Below, in pieces: positions 45,968 through 54,125 of a stretch of 64,000 nt of DNA. The position numbers and the translations under genes are program-made. Each line of letters begins with the position of its first letter. Positions within the stretch are counted from its first letter, which is position 1. The stretch comes from Pseudomonas sp. RSB 5.4 (GTDB taxonomy: Bacteria > Pseudomonadota > Gammaproteobacteria > Pseudomonadales > Pseudomonadaceae): contig NZ_CP146986.1 in NCBI RefSeq assembly GCF_037126175.1, positions 1,013,501 through 1,077,500 of the forward strand, given 5' to 3'. Below the pieces are notes generated by a model. It was not told the DNA's origin and did not search any database. It saw only the letters and a list, made by a program, of their open reading frames with translations.

Positions 45968-46804
45968 TCAAAAAACCACCCGGCCGGAAATACAGTGCTG
46001 AACGGCTCCGCCCACCCAGACGGTGCCGTCAACGCTTTCGATGTGCAGTCGGCCGCGGCGGCCCAGGGTGGTGCCCTGGCTGACGGTGTAGCGCTCGCTG
46101 AGGATGCCCGCGCCGATCAGCCACTGAGCCAGGCTTGCATTGAGGCTGCCAGTGACGGCGTCCTCGGTGCATTCCTCGCCGATGAAGGCTCTGACCTCCA
46201 CGTCCGTTTCAGCTTCGGCCCCTGCCCACGGCGCAATAACGCCGACATTCAGCCCCTGCAGCGCCGCGTAATCAGGCTTGATCGCCAGCACTTCTTCGCG
46301 ACTCGCCAGCAACACGCCCGCCCAACCCGGGCCGTTGTCTACCCATTGGCTCGCGCGGATCTGCCCGGCGGCGAGGCCAAGCCCTTGTTCGATCAGGCGT
46401 AGTGTCACTGCCTCCAGCGGTCCGCTGCGCACCAGCGGTGGCGCGGAGAAAGCCAGTTGCGGGCCCTGCTTGCGTATCCGAATCAAACCGGTCGAGCATT
46501 CCTGAATAATCTCGACATGCTCAGGGTTGTCGTTGTGGGCTAGCCACACTTTGCAGCTGCCCAGGGTGGGGTGGCCAGCGAAGGGCAGTTCTCGCAGCGG
46601 GGTAAAAATGCGTACGCGGTAATGCGCTCCCGGCGTTTCGGGCTTCAGCAGAAACGTGGTCTCACTGAGTTGCGTCCAGCGGGCAAACGCTTGCATCTGC
46701 TCGGTTGTCAGCTCATCGGCATTCACCACCACTGCCAGTGCATTGCCTTCGTAGGGTTGATCGGCGAATACATCGACTTGTTCGAATTGCAGAGCGCGTG
46801 GCAT
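45968..46804 (-). CDS. PhzF-family isomerase/epimerase-like protein
   Basis: 278 aa. Family marks are QVDVFADQPYEGNALAVVVN with a nearby Glu (SETTFLL), the REDPFAGHPT-like LRELPFAGHPTLGS, and the C-terminal GEECTEDAVTGSLNASLAQW and GRRGRLHIE. It is a member of the DapF-like fold used for allylic proton shifts. It is not linked to phenazine genes here, so the substrate is open. Confidence 0.9.
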   Translation of the reverse strand: MPRALQFEQVDVFADQPYEGNALAVVVNADELTTEQMQAFARWTQLSETTFLLKPETPGAHYRVRIFTPLRELPFAGHPTLGSCKVWLAHNDNPEHVEIIQECSTGLIRIRKQGPQLAFSAPPLVRSGPLEAVTLRLIEQGLGLAAGQIRASQWVDNGPGWAGVLLASREEVLAIKPDYAALQGLNVGVIAPWAGAEAETDVEVRAFIGEECTEDAVTGSLNASLAQWLIGAGILSERYTVSQGTTLGRRGRLHIESVDGTVWVGGAVQHCISGRVVF

Positions 46805-46873
46805 TGAATGTCCTTATAGGTTGAATCAGGGAAGATCTTTTTCACGGATGGATTCGAATCACGGCCGCTGTTG

Positions 46874-47050
46874 TCAGATGCCCGATTTCTCATAGAGCTT
46901 CTGCGCCAAAGTATTTGTGCGAAAAGCGCCCAATTGCAAGGGCACCTGGCGGGCAGCGGCTTGCAGCTGGAGCTTCTTTAGAATGCGCGAGCCGACGCCC
47001 TTGCTTTGGAGGATTACCTGGTCACTATCCGTGGCGGGGCGTACGGTCAT
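46874..47050 (-). pseudogene. GNAT acetyltransferase remnant with internal deletion
   Basis: About 58 codons: MTVRPATDSDQ, a typical GNAT beginning, runs straight into VILQSKGVGSRILKKLQ and LGAFRTNTLAQKLYEKSGI, the acetyl-CoA-binding and C-terminal region. The roughly 70 residues between them in an intact GNAT are missing in frame, and the C-terminal beta-strand is cut by a stop. Almost certainly non-functional. Confidence 0.75.
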
Positions 47051-47155
47051 GCTGGTCTCTGATTTGTGCTTTTGGCTTGGTGAGGCTAGTGGCTGCAACA
47101 ATAAACGGCAATTCGGATCGATATGCCGCGCAGCATCTGACGGCCCCAAATACAC

Positions 47156-47437
47156 TCAAAGCTCGACCCGCTGCAGAAACTTCCTGACCTCCAGCGAATA
47201 CGCCGCCGGATGCGAGAATCTGAACATATGCCCGGTTCTCGGCATGACGACTTCCTGCGCGCCTTTTATGCCCTTCAGCAGAATCCCTGCAGCCTCTTTG
47301 CCGATCAGCTTGTCTTCCTCGGGCTTCAGGATCAGCGTCGGCACCTGCGCCGCACGACCGACGTGCCTTTCCGCCCAAAGCGCTTCAAGCACCACCAGAA
47401 GATTGAGGTCGAAACGCGTCAGGTCCAGCGGCTTCAT
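47156..47437 (-). pseudogene. Chimeric remnant: LysR N-terminus joined to alpha/beta-hydrolase C-terminus
   Basis: 93 codons. Residues 1-30 (MKPLDLTRFDLNLLVVLEAL, AERHVGRAA) are the start of a LysR DNA-binding domain. From QVPTLILKPEEDKLIG to PRTGHMFRFSHPAAYSLEVR the sequence is the last third of an alpha/beta hydrolase, with the catalytic His in PRTGHMF. The join has no linker and both parts are incomplete. It is best explained by a deletion that fused two genes. It adjoins the GNAT remnant, so this spot has lost DNA more than once. Any product would be non-functional. Confidence 0.75.
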
Positions 47438-47605
47438 GGGGTACTGGCCTTTTCATCATTCGATGCACGTAACTGTCCTACAGGCGTGGGCTGAAAGCTA
47501 CAGCGCCCCTCGGCTACAGCTGAAAATGTAGCCATGACAATTTTTTGATTGTCGTGATTCTCTGCTCTTACGATGCAGCATCGTCCATCAAGCTCGAGGC
47601 TCATC

Positions 47606-48202
47606 ATGCACATCGCCATCCTGACCTTTGAAGGTTTCAACGAGCTGGATTCGCTGATCGCGTTCAGTATTCTCAACCGGGTCCAACAGCCCGGTTGGCG
47701 CGTGTCTGTCGCCAGTCCCACGGACAAGGTGCGCTCGATGAATGGCCTGTTGATTGAGGCACAGGCGTCATTGGAGGAGGCGTGCGACGCGGACGCGGTA
47801 TTGGTGGGAAGCGGGCGGATGACCCGGGACGTGGTGGCGAATGCCGAATTGATGTCGCGTCTGCAGCTTGATCCGGCTCGCCAATTGTTGGGTGCCCAGT
47901 GCTCCGGCACGTTGATTCTGGCGAAGCTCGGCCTGCTCAGCGAGGTACCGGCCTGTACGGATCTGATCACCAAACCCTGGGTGGAAGAGGCTGGCGTTGC
48001 CGTGCTCAACCAGCCGTTCGTGGCCAATGGCAATGTCGCCACCGCGGGCGGGTGCTTGTCTTCGCAGTACCTGGCGGCCTGGTTCATTGCCCGCCTTGCC
48101 GGTGTAGAGGCCGCACGCAGCGCGCTTCACTATGTGGCACCGGTTGGCGAGAAAGAACTCTACGTCACGCGGGCAATGAGCAATATTTCAGCGTTTTTAT
48201 AA
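47606..48202 (+). CDS. DJ-1/PfpI-family protein
   Basis: 198 aa from ATG 47606. The family core is AILTFEGFNELDSLIAFSIL, the Glu near 16, and the nucleophile elbow LLGAQCSGTLILAKLGLL with Cys near 103, followed by TAGGCLSSQYLAAWFIARL. It could be a cysteine hydrolase, isonitrile hydratase-like or stress protein; the sequence does not decide. Its 3' end overlaps the convergent DUF2986 gene by 6 bases. Confidence 0.88.
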   Translation: MHIAILTFEGFNELDSLIAFSILNRVQQPGWRVSVASPTDKVRSMNGLLIEAQASLEEACDADAVLVGSGRMTRDVVANAELMSRLQLDPARQLLGAQCSGTLILAKLGLLSEVPACTDLITKPWVEEAGVAVLNQPFVANGNVATAGGCLSSQYLAAWFIARLAGVEAARSALHYVAPVGEKELYVTRAMSNISAFL

Positions 48203-48361
48203 AGTGTTTTCGCCGGTCTCAACCGGTTCTGCCGCCGCTTCAGCCGCCATCTTCGCGCGGTCAGCCTTGCTGATGTACTTGGGCTTTTTCGGCGCCAGTT
48301 TGGCGCTGGCTTTTTTGGCCTTTTCCTTGAACAACTGCTGCAGTTTCTTTTGGCGGTTCAT
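48197..48361 (-). CDS. DUF2986 family small basic protein
   Basis: 54 aa from ATG 48361 (MNRQKKLQQLFKEKAKKASA). Strongly basic N-terminal half with PKKPKYISKADRAKMA, then an acidic tail EPVETGENTL. This is the DUF2986 pattern common in gamma-proteobacteria. An upstream in-frame ATG adds 10 residues, but the family starts at MNRQKK. Function unknown. Confidence 0.88.
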   Translation of the reverse strand: MNRQKKLQQLFKEKAKKASAKLAPKKPKYISKADRAKMAAEAAAEPVETGENTL

Positions 48362-48475
48362 GTTTCTACTCGGTGAAGGGGAGCCGGGCATATGCCCATC
48401 AAGCGCGCATTAAAACCGGCTCGGAGCGATTTGGCGAGTCGCTTGCAGCGATGCAGGATCAAACGGCTGCCCGGA

Positions 48476-49531
48476 TCATGGCTTCGACGTCGCCAGAAAA
48501 TCGCTGATCAGCGCCACCACCTGCTGCTGGATCACTTCACGCGGTCGCGCATTGTCGCGATCCTGGCAAATGACGCCATCGCCCGGTGCGTCTTCCTCGA
48601 GCATCTCGATCGCGCCCGGTTTGCAGATCGACGTGAAGCTGAAGTGGGTGGCGTCGTTGATCTCGACATAACGCGTGGTGGCCGCTGGCAAGCGTTTGGC
48701 CAGATCGGCGGACTCCAGTTGCGCCGGAAGATCTTCGGAAGGTGCGCCGGCGGCAATCACCAGTGCCGGTACGGGGAGCGCCGCGAGGCTTGCGTCGGTC
48801 ATGCCGCGTGACAGGCCCAGGTCCAGCGAAACGATGGCGCTGACCTGTTCGTAGCGCCGGTCGGCAGCGAGGTCGGCTTTGGCTTGCGCTGTGCTGGCGG
48901 GGTTCATCTTTTTGTAGACGTTGCAACTGGCGAGCTGCGCATGGGCTTTGCAGTCCTCGGCAAAGCGCTCGGGGTCGAAGCGTGCACCGGCGATCTCCAG
49001 AGCCGTCCAGCCACCGAGCGAATGACCGACGACGGCAATCCGCTGCGGCGCCACTGCGCCAAATTTTCCCGGCTGCGCCACAACGGCTTCGATGACCCGC
49101 CGCAGATCAACTGGCCGCTGCCACAACTGCGCCGCTGCTTGCGGACTGCGATCATGGGTGGTGCTGCCGGGATGGTTGACCGCCGCGACGATGTAACCTT
49201 GATCCGCCAAGGCACTGGCCAGCCACATCTGGTTGCTCCAGTTGCCCCGATAACCATGGGAAAGCACCACCAGCGGGTGCTCGCCGGCAGTCGGCGGCGC
49301 ATCGCGCACGGCAGAGGCACTGACGAACACCGGACTGTCGTCGATCACTTGCGCGGTTGCATGGGTCGTCGCCGGGTACCAGACAACCATTTCCAGCGGC
49401 CGCTGCGGGTCTGGCAGGGTTGTGCTGTGGAAGCCGATGGGGTGGGAATCCGCGAGTGCGCTGGTGGAGAGGCCAATCAGAAGGAGGGCGCCGAGAGCTG
49501 TTTTCAAGGTTGATGTCTTCCATGAGTGCAT
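48476..49531 (-). CDS. Secreted alpha/beta hydrolase (dienelactone/PAF-acetylhydrolase-like)
   Basis: 351 aa. The signal peptide is cut after STSALA (residue about 27). The hydrolase has the oxyanion region VVLSHGYRGNWSN, nucleophile elbow IAVVGHSLGGWTALE (Ser near 171), an acid in the LVIAAGAPSED region, and the catalytic His probably in NDATHFSF. Location periplasmic. The substrate is not clear; esters and small lactones are typical for this group. Confidence 0.88.
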   Translation of the reverse strand: MHSWKTSTLKTALGALLLIGLSTSALADSHPIGFHSTTLPDPQRPLEMVVWYPATTHATAQVIDDSPVFVSASAVRDAPPTAGEHPLVVLSHGYRGNWSNQMWLASALADQGYIVAAVNHPGSTTHDRSPQAAAQLWQRPVDLRRVIEAVVAQPGKFGAVAPQRIAVVGHSLGGWTALEIAGARFDPERFAEDCKAHAQLASCNVYKKMNPASTAQAKADLAADRRYEQVSAIVSLDLGLSRGMTDASLAALPVPALVIAAGAPSEDLPAQLESADLAKRLPAATTRYVEINDATHFSFTSICKPGAIEMLEEDAPGDGVICQDRDNARPREVIQQQVVALISDFLATSKP

Positions 49532-49730
49532 TTGTTGTTTTGAGGTACGGCTGCGGGCAGGTTAGTAGACCGGTTGCAAAGAAGATAGCGGATGTCTCGC
49601 CCGTGCTGTAACAGGCCGAATCCGAACAAGACCGCGCTTGCCCGGATTTGAAATACCCACCATTGCCCGCTACAGTCGCGCCCCTTGTCCGGCCAGCAGC
49701 GCCGGCGATGGCTGGGGAAGAGGGCGGCAG

Positions 49731-50426
49731 TTGAACGAACACACATTGTCCATGCGTCTGGAGCGGGTGGCGGCGCATGTACCGGACGGCGCGCGGTTGG
49801 CGGATATCGGCTCGGATCACGGCTATCTGCCGGTGGCCCTGATGCGCCGTGGCGCCATCGTTGCGGCGGTGGCCGGTGAAGTGGCGTTGACGCCGTTCCA
49901 TGCCGCGGTGCGCACGGTGCGCGACAACGATCTTCAGCAGCACATCAGCGTGCGTCTGGCCAGCGGTCTGGCGGCGATCGAGCCGTCCGACGGGATTACC
50001 GCGATCAGCCTCTGCGGCATGGGCGGCGAGACGATTCGCGACATCCTCGACAGCGGCAAGGCGCGCATGAGCGGGCACGAACGGCTGATCCTGCAACCCA
50101 ACGGCGGCGAACAACCCCTGCGCCAATGGCTGATGGACAACGGCTACCGCATCCTCGACGAGGAAGTGCTGCAGGAAAACCGCTTCTTCTACGAAATCAT
50201 CGTCGCCGAGCGCAGCGGCCCGCTGAGCTACAGCGCCGAACAGTTGTACTTCGGCCCGTTGCAGATGCAGGCGCGCAGCCCGGCATTCCTCGCCAAATGG
50301 CAGCGTTCGTTAAGGCAGAAACAGAAAACCCTGAACAGCTTCAAACAGGCGCGTCAGGCTGTGCCCGAGGAGAAGCTGGAAGAGGTTGCGCGACAGGTGC
50401 AGTGGATTACTGAGCTGTTGGCTTGA
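49731..50426 (+). CDS. trmK: tRNA (adenine-22-N1)-methyltransferase TrmK family
   Basis: 231 aa from TTG 49731 (LNEHTLSMRLERVAAHV), preceded by GAGGGCGG; ATG 49752 would give 224 aa. The SAM-binding motif is ARLADIGSDHGYLPVALMRR and the catalytic-type motif ISLCGMGGETIRDIL. A C-terminal coiled coil (KWQRSLRQKQKTLNSFKQAR) matches the TrmK helical domain. The enzyme methylates A22 in the D-arm of tRNAs. Start-codon choice is a moderate guess. Confidence 0.85.
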   Translation: MNEHTLSMRLERVAAHVPDGARLADIGSDHGYLPVALMRRGAIVAAVAGEVALTPFHAAVRTVRDNDLQQHISVRLASGLAAIEPSDGITAISLCGMGGETIRDILDSGKARMSGHERLILQPNGGEQPLRQWLMDNGYRILDEEVLQENRFFYEIIVAERSGPLSYSAEQLYFGPLQMQARSPAFLAKWQRSLRQKQKTLNSFKQARQAVPEEKLEEVARQVQWITELLA

Positions 50427-50458
50427 TCTGCCGTGTTGGCTGTTGCACCCCTTCAGGT

Positions 50459-50474
50459 TTAAAGTCAGCTTCAA
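50459..50474. promoter_or_regulatory. MerR-type operator at the regulator's own promoter
   Basis: TTAAAGTCAGCTTCAA matches the site upstream of the reductase gene (TTAAAGTTGCCTTCAA), giving the shared pattern TTAAAGTNNNCTTCAA. It ends 25 bases before the merR ATG, suggesting autoregulation. Confidence 0.7.
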
Positions 50475-50499
50475 GGTTAACGTTCTTGCGGAGTCGGAC

Positions 50500-50943
50500 A
50501 TGAGAATCGGTGAACTGGCGAAAATCAGCGGGCTGGCGCCGTCGCGTATCCGTTTTTACGAGGCGAGCGGGTTGATCACTTCGGTCGCGCGCAAAGCCAA
50601 CGGCTATCGCGATTACGCTCCCGACACCCAATGGGTATTGCAGATCATCACTGGTGCGCAGGCGGCGGGTTTCTCCCTGGAGGAAATCCGTCAGTTGATG
50701 CCGATGAACGCGAGTGGCTGGCAGCACGAGCAGTTGCTCAATGGCCTCAAGCAAAAGGTTGAAGAAATCGATGTTCTGCAGCAACGCCTGGCGCAGAACA
50801 AAGCGCAACTTCAGCTCGTCATCCAGGGCATTGAAGACAAGCCCATGGGCGTGGCGTGTGCGGACAATGCGCAAATGCTGATAAATCGTCTGCGCGAACA
50901 AGGTGTGGTGAGCGCAGCAGAGCGTCGCGATGTGGCGCTTTGA
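50500..50943 (+). CDS. MerR-family transcriptional regulator
   Basis: 147 aa from ATG 50500. The DNA-binding part is MRIGELAKISGLAPSRIRFY and ANGYRDYAPDTQWVLQIITG. A coiled-coil dimerisation helix (about 80-115) is followed by a C-terminal tail with one Cys (GVACADNAQ). Only a single effector-region Cys is present, so metal sensing of the classic kind is unlikely. It precedes the old-yellow-enzyme gene on the same strand, and both promoters carry the same operator. Confidence 0.92.
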   Translation: MRIGELAKISGLAPSRIRFYEASGLITSVARKANGYRDYAPDTQWVLQIITGAQAAGFSLEEIRQLMPMNASGWQHEQLLNGLKQKVEEIDVLQQRLAQNKAQLQLVIQGIEDKPMGVACADNAQMLINRLREQGVVSAAERRDVAL

Positions 50944-50968
50944 AGCGCGAATCAGCTAAAAAAGGCTA

Positions 50969-50999
50969 TTGACCTTAAAGTTGCCTTCAATCTTATGGT
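50969..50999 (+). promoter_or_regulatory. MerR-type promoter of the flavin oxidoreductase gene
   Basis: TTGACC (-35, 50969-50974) and TATGGT (-10, 50994-50999) are 19 bp apart, the overlong spacing typical of MerR-activated promoters. The operator TTAAAGTTGCCTTCAA (50975-50990) fills the spacer. The start codon is at 51028. Confidence 0.75.
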
Positions 51000-51027
51000 G
51001 GCCTCATCTCCAGTTGAGGACTGCCCC

Positions 51028-52260
51028 ATGAATGTGTTCGACCCCCTGACCTTACCCAACGGTTCGACCATCAAGAACCGCATCGCCAAAGCCGCCATGG
51101 AAGAAAACATGGCGGACGCCGACCAGGCGCCCTCCGCCGAACTGATGCGTCTGTATCAGGCATGGGCCGACGGTGGTGCCGGGCTGATCATCACCGGCAA
51201 CGTGATGGTCGACGGCCGCGCCATGACCGGACCGGGGGGCGTGGTGTTGCAGGATGATCAGCAACTCGACAAGTTCAAGCGCTGGGCGCGGATTGGCCGT
51301 TCTGCCGGTGCGCAGTTCTGGTTGCAGATCAATCATCCGGGGCGCCAGATGCAGTCCAACCTCGGGCAGAAAACCTGGGCGCCATCCGCCGTGGCGCTGG
51401 AGCTGGGCAAACTGTCCAAGCGTTTCGCCACGCCCCACGCCATGACCGCCAGTGTGATCAAAGACGTCATCCAGCGCTTTGCGCACACCGCACGCCTGGG
51501 TGAACAGGCCGGCTTCACTGGCGTGGAAATCCACGCCGCCCACGGCTATCTGTTGAGCCAGTTTCTCTCGCCACTGACCAATCAAAGGACGGACGAGTGG
51601 GGTGGCTCACTGGAGAACCGCGCGCGGTTGTTGGTCGAGGTCGTCAAGGCAGTCAGGGCGGTGGTTTCTGCAGAGTTTGCCGTAGCGGTGAAACTTAATT
51701 CCGCCGATTTCCAGCGCGGCGGATTCACCTCTGACGATGCGAAAAAGGTCGTTGAACTGCTCAACGGTCTGGGCGTGGATCTGGTGGAACTGTCCGGCGG
51801 CAGCTACGAAGTCCCGGCCATGCAGGGTGAAGCGCGCGATGGTCGAACCTTGGCTCGCGAGGCCTATTTCGTCGAATTTGCTCGGGATATTCAGACCGTT
51901 GCGAAAATGCCGGTGATGGTCACCGGCGGCATCCGCCGTCGTCCAGTTGCCGAAAGCGTCGTGCAGAGTGGGGTGGACATGGTCGGCATCGGTACCGCGT
52001 TGGCTATCGATCCGCACCTGCCGCGCGACTGGCAGCAGGGTAAGGACAACGCCCCGCAATTGCCGCCGATCACCTGGAAAAACAAGGTCATCGCCGCGCT
52101 GGCGAACATGGCGGTGGTGAAGTTTCAGCTGGGTAAACTCAGTCGGGCGCAAAAGCCTGATCCGAGCGTGTCACCGTTGCGGGCGCTGATTTTGCAGCAG
52201 ATCGCCATGGCGTTTCGCACCCGGCAATATCGGCGCTGGGTGGAAAAACGTTCGGCGTGA
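51028..52260 (+). CDS. Old-yellow-enzyme family NADH:flavin oxidoreductase
   Basis: 410 aa from ATG 51028. FMN-barrel motifs are LTLPNGSTIKNRIAKAAMEE, FWLQINHPGRQM, the substrate-binding pair in VEIHAAHGYLLSQFLSP, RTDEWGGSLENRARLL and VMVTGGIRRRP. OYE family members reduce activated double bonds and electrophiles with NAD(P)H. Induction by the adjacent MerR regulator through the overlong promoter suggests a detoxification role. Confidence 0.9.
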   Translation: MNVFDPLTLPNGSTIKNRIAKAAMEENMADADQAPSAELMRLYQAWADGGAGLIITGNVMVDGRAMTGPGGVVLQDDQQLDKFKRWARIGRSAGAQFWLQINHPGRQMQSNLGQKTWAPSAVALELGKLSKRFATPHAMTASVIKDVIQRFAHTARLGEQAGFTGVEIHAAHGYLLSQFLSPLTNQRTDEWGGSLENRARLLVEVVKAVRAVVSAEFAVAVKLNSADFQRGGFTSDDAKKVVELLNGLGVDLVELSGGSYEVPAMQGEARDGRTLAREAYFVEFARDIQTVAKMPVMVTGGIRRRPVAESVVQSGVDMVGIGTALAIDPHLPRDWQQGKDNAPQLPPITWKNKVIAALANMAVVKFQLGKLSRAQKPDPSVSPLRALILQQIAMAFRTRQYRRWVEKRSA

Positions 52261-52288
52261 GTCGGTAGTTCTTTCAATCGTGACTTTA

Positions 52289-52313
52289 GCGGGACTCTTT
52301 GATGAGTTCCCGC
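52289..52313. terminator. Possible bidirectional terminator hairpin
   Basis: GCGGGACTC, a 6-nt loop, GAG-T-TCCCGC with one bulged base, between the convergent reductase and fasciclin genes. No strong T-run. Confidence 0.45.
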
Positions 52314-52325
52314 CAAGTCAGCCAG

Positions 52326-52886
52326 TCAATTCGGCATCAGCACCGTATCGACCACGTGAATCACGCCATTGGATTGCATGACGTCAGCGATGGTAACGGC
52401 AGCTTTGCCGCCCTTGGCGTCCTGCACCCATAGCTTGCCGTCGTGCAGCATTACGGTCAGCGATTCGCCCTGGACGGTTTTCAGCATCACTTTGCCGCCG
52501 TGCATTTTGGCGTCGTCCATCAGCTGTTTGGCCGTGTGAGTGCCGGCGACGACGTGGTAAGTCAGGATCTTGGTCAGGTCCGCCTTGTGTTCAGGCTTGA
52601 CCAATGTATCGACTGTGCCGGCGGGCAGTTTTGCGAAGGCTTCGTTGGTGGGGGCGAAGACGGTGAACGGTCCCTTGCTGTTGAGCGTATCCACCAGCCC
52701 GGCGGCCTTGACCGCAGCGACCAGTGTCGTGTGATCCTTGGAGTTGACTGCGTTTTCGACGATGGTCTTGGTCGGATACATGGCCGCGCCGCCAACCATC
52801 ACGGTATCGGCGGCAAAGCTGGATCCGGCGCCGAGGCAGAGCAGGGTGAAGCAAGCGACAGCAAGGCGTTTGATGAGCATGTGCAT
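52326..52886 (-). CDS. Secreted fasciclin (FAS1) domain protein
   Basis: 186 aa. ATG 52886 has AAGGAG upstream. Signal peptide cut after GAGSSFA (residue about 25). One FAS1 domain follows, with TIVENAVNSKDHTTLVAAVK, GPFTVFAPTNEAFAKLPAGT, LTYHVVAGTHTAKQL and the H2 box VIHVVDTVLMPN. Single-FAS1 secreted proteins act in adhesion or are of unknown role in bacteria. It is monocistronic. Confidence 0.93.
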   Translation of the reverse strand: MHMLIKRLAVACFTLLCLGAGSSFAADTVMVGGAAMYPTKTIVENAVNSKDHTTLVAAVKAAGLVDTLNSKGPFTVFAPTNEAFAKLPAGTVDTLVKPEHKADLTKILTYHVVAGTHTAKQLMDDAKMHGGKVMLKTVQGESLTVMLHDGKLWVQDAKGGKAAVTIADVMQSNGVIHVVDTVLMPN

Positions 52887-53211
52887 GGTGCGTCTCCTTG
52901 ATTCTTCGACCCTTCGAATGAGGGTGTTGAATGTACGGAGCAGGGAGTGAAACGGATGCAGAGCAGAGCGGAAAATTTTTTGCGGTGCACATATAAGGAA
53001 TACGGCTGGTTGCGCAGGATGGCTTCACCTGTGCGCGGATTGGTCAGGGTCACATTCTCCAGTGCTCGGATGCGCCAAGCCGCCATGTCGTAAGCGTTCC
53101 AGGCTGCCTGGAATGCGCGGGGGGGGGGCGTCCTCGGTTCTTTTTTTATCTGAGTCATGGCCGGGCGCTAGCAGAGAGTTAGAATGCGCTTTTGAACATA
53201 AGAAACTCAGT
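52887..53211. other. Intergenic stretch with a 10-base G tract; no supported gene
   Basis: The region holds the fasciclin promoter side and a run of ten G at 53119-53128 followed 12 bases later by seven T. Minus-strand codons around 52985-53158 read AAWRIRALENVTLTNPRTGE in one frame, which looks faintly protein-like, but the frame runs on into the fasciclin gene and I cannot support a gene. Confidence 0.6.
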
Positions 53212-53505
53212 ATGGATGTACAAACGCTCGAAAGTAGCGACGTTTTATCGTTCACGTTGGATCAGGCGCATCGCTGTTTCGAAATGGTCGTCAGCCTGAA
53301 TGACGGCTGTCGATGCAAACTGACGGCGTGGAATGTCGATGGCGCCGAGTTGACCATCAGACTCGGTGCTCTGCACATTCAAAATTCTCGCGTTCTCGGA
53401 GAGCTGGAAGGGGTCAGCTTTGTTGAAAACGTTCTATCTCTAGAGGGCGACTTTGGCGATATGACTATTGAGGCGAACACGGTTTTGGTCGAAAAGCTGA
53501 GTTAG
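53212..53505 (+). CDS. Hypothetical small protein
   Basis: 97 aa from ATG 53212. An alternating beta-rich pattern (SFTLDQAHRCFEMVVSLND, CRCKLTAWNVDGAELTIRLG) without signal peptide or membrane segment. I do not recognise a family. Base composition is lower in GC than its neighbours, and there is no clear ribosome-binding site, so it may be an acquired gene. Neighbours give no hint. Confidence 0.6.
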   Translation: MDVQTLESSDVLSFTLDQAHRCFEMVVSLNDGCRCKLTAWNVDGAELTIRLGALHIQNSRVLGELEGVSFVENVLSLEGDFGDMTIEANTVLVEKLS

Positions 53506-53671
53506 GCTATGAGCGCAAAGGGAAGAATCGCCATATCGATAGACTGTTCCATTCAAATCGCTGTCAACGCGTGGCGCAATACATTCTGTGAGTAACCGGA
53601 GGTTCTGCCGGCGCGCTTGTTTCTAAACCTGATGCCAGCGTCTGATCAATTGTTTTTCCAAGGAGATCCCC

Positions 53672-54106
53672 ATGACAACAGGGCAGTGTCTTTGCGCCGC
53701 AGTACGCTTTTCCCTAACCGTGGAACCGCGCTTTTTCTATCGCTGCCATTGCTCTCTGTGCCGTAAGCAAACCGGTGTCGGGTTCAACCTCGCCACGCTG
53801 GTCAACGCTCGGGATTTTTGCTGGGAGGCAGGGCAGGACGCGATCAGCAGTTGGGTCAAACCCAGCGGCTACAGGAACGACTTCTGCGCACAATGCGGCT
53901 CGACCGTGCCGAATCCACTTCGCGAATCGCCTTACGTGTGGATTCCGCTCGGACTGCTCGATGAGGATCTGAACGTGGAATGCGTGGGTGATTTCTGCGT
54001 GGACGATGCGATGTCGTGGGATACGCAGCGCTCGGCGCGGAGTCATCACGGTGCAGTGGAGTCACTGGAATTTCTTCTGCAAGAGCTCCGGGTCAACCCT
54101 GATTGA
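53672..54106 (+). CDS. GFA/CENP-V family zinc protein
   Basis: 144 aa, ATG after AAGGAG. Zinc ligands follow the family pattern: C-L-C in GQCLCAAVRF, YRCHCSLCRKQTG, and FCAQCGSTVPN. The fold is that of glutathione-dependent formaldehyde-activating-like proteins; most members have no proven activity. Its TGA lies in the bidirectional hairpin that follows. Confidence 0.92.
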   Translation: MTTGQCLCAAVRFSLTVEPRFFYRCHCSLCRKQTGVGFNLATLVNARDFCWEAGQDAISSWVKPSGYRNDFCAQCGSTVPNPLRESPYVWIPLGLLDEDLNVECVGDFCVDDAMSWDTQRSARSHHGAVESLEFLLQELRVNPD

Positions 54107-54110
54107 CCCG
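54089..54110. terminator. Hairpin shared by convergent genes
   Basis: CGGGTCAA, CCCTGA, TTGACCCG: a perfect 8-bp stem that includes the GFA-gene stop codon and lies 16 bases beyond the stop of the convergent DUF1993 gene. No long T-run. Confidence 0.55.
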
Positions 54111-54125
54111 AAGCCTGACCTGCAA

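Noticed and set aside
52799..53158. 119-codon minus-strand frame with a poly-C tract
   Set aside because: Its second half overlaps the fasciclin signal region in another frame and no family was recognised. A short true gene cannot be excluded.
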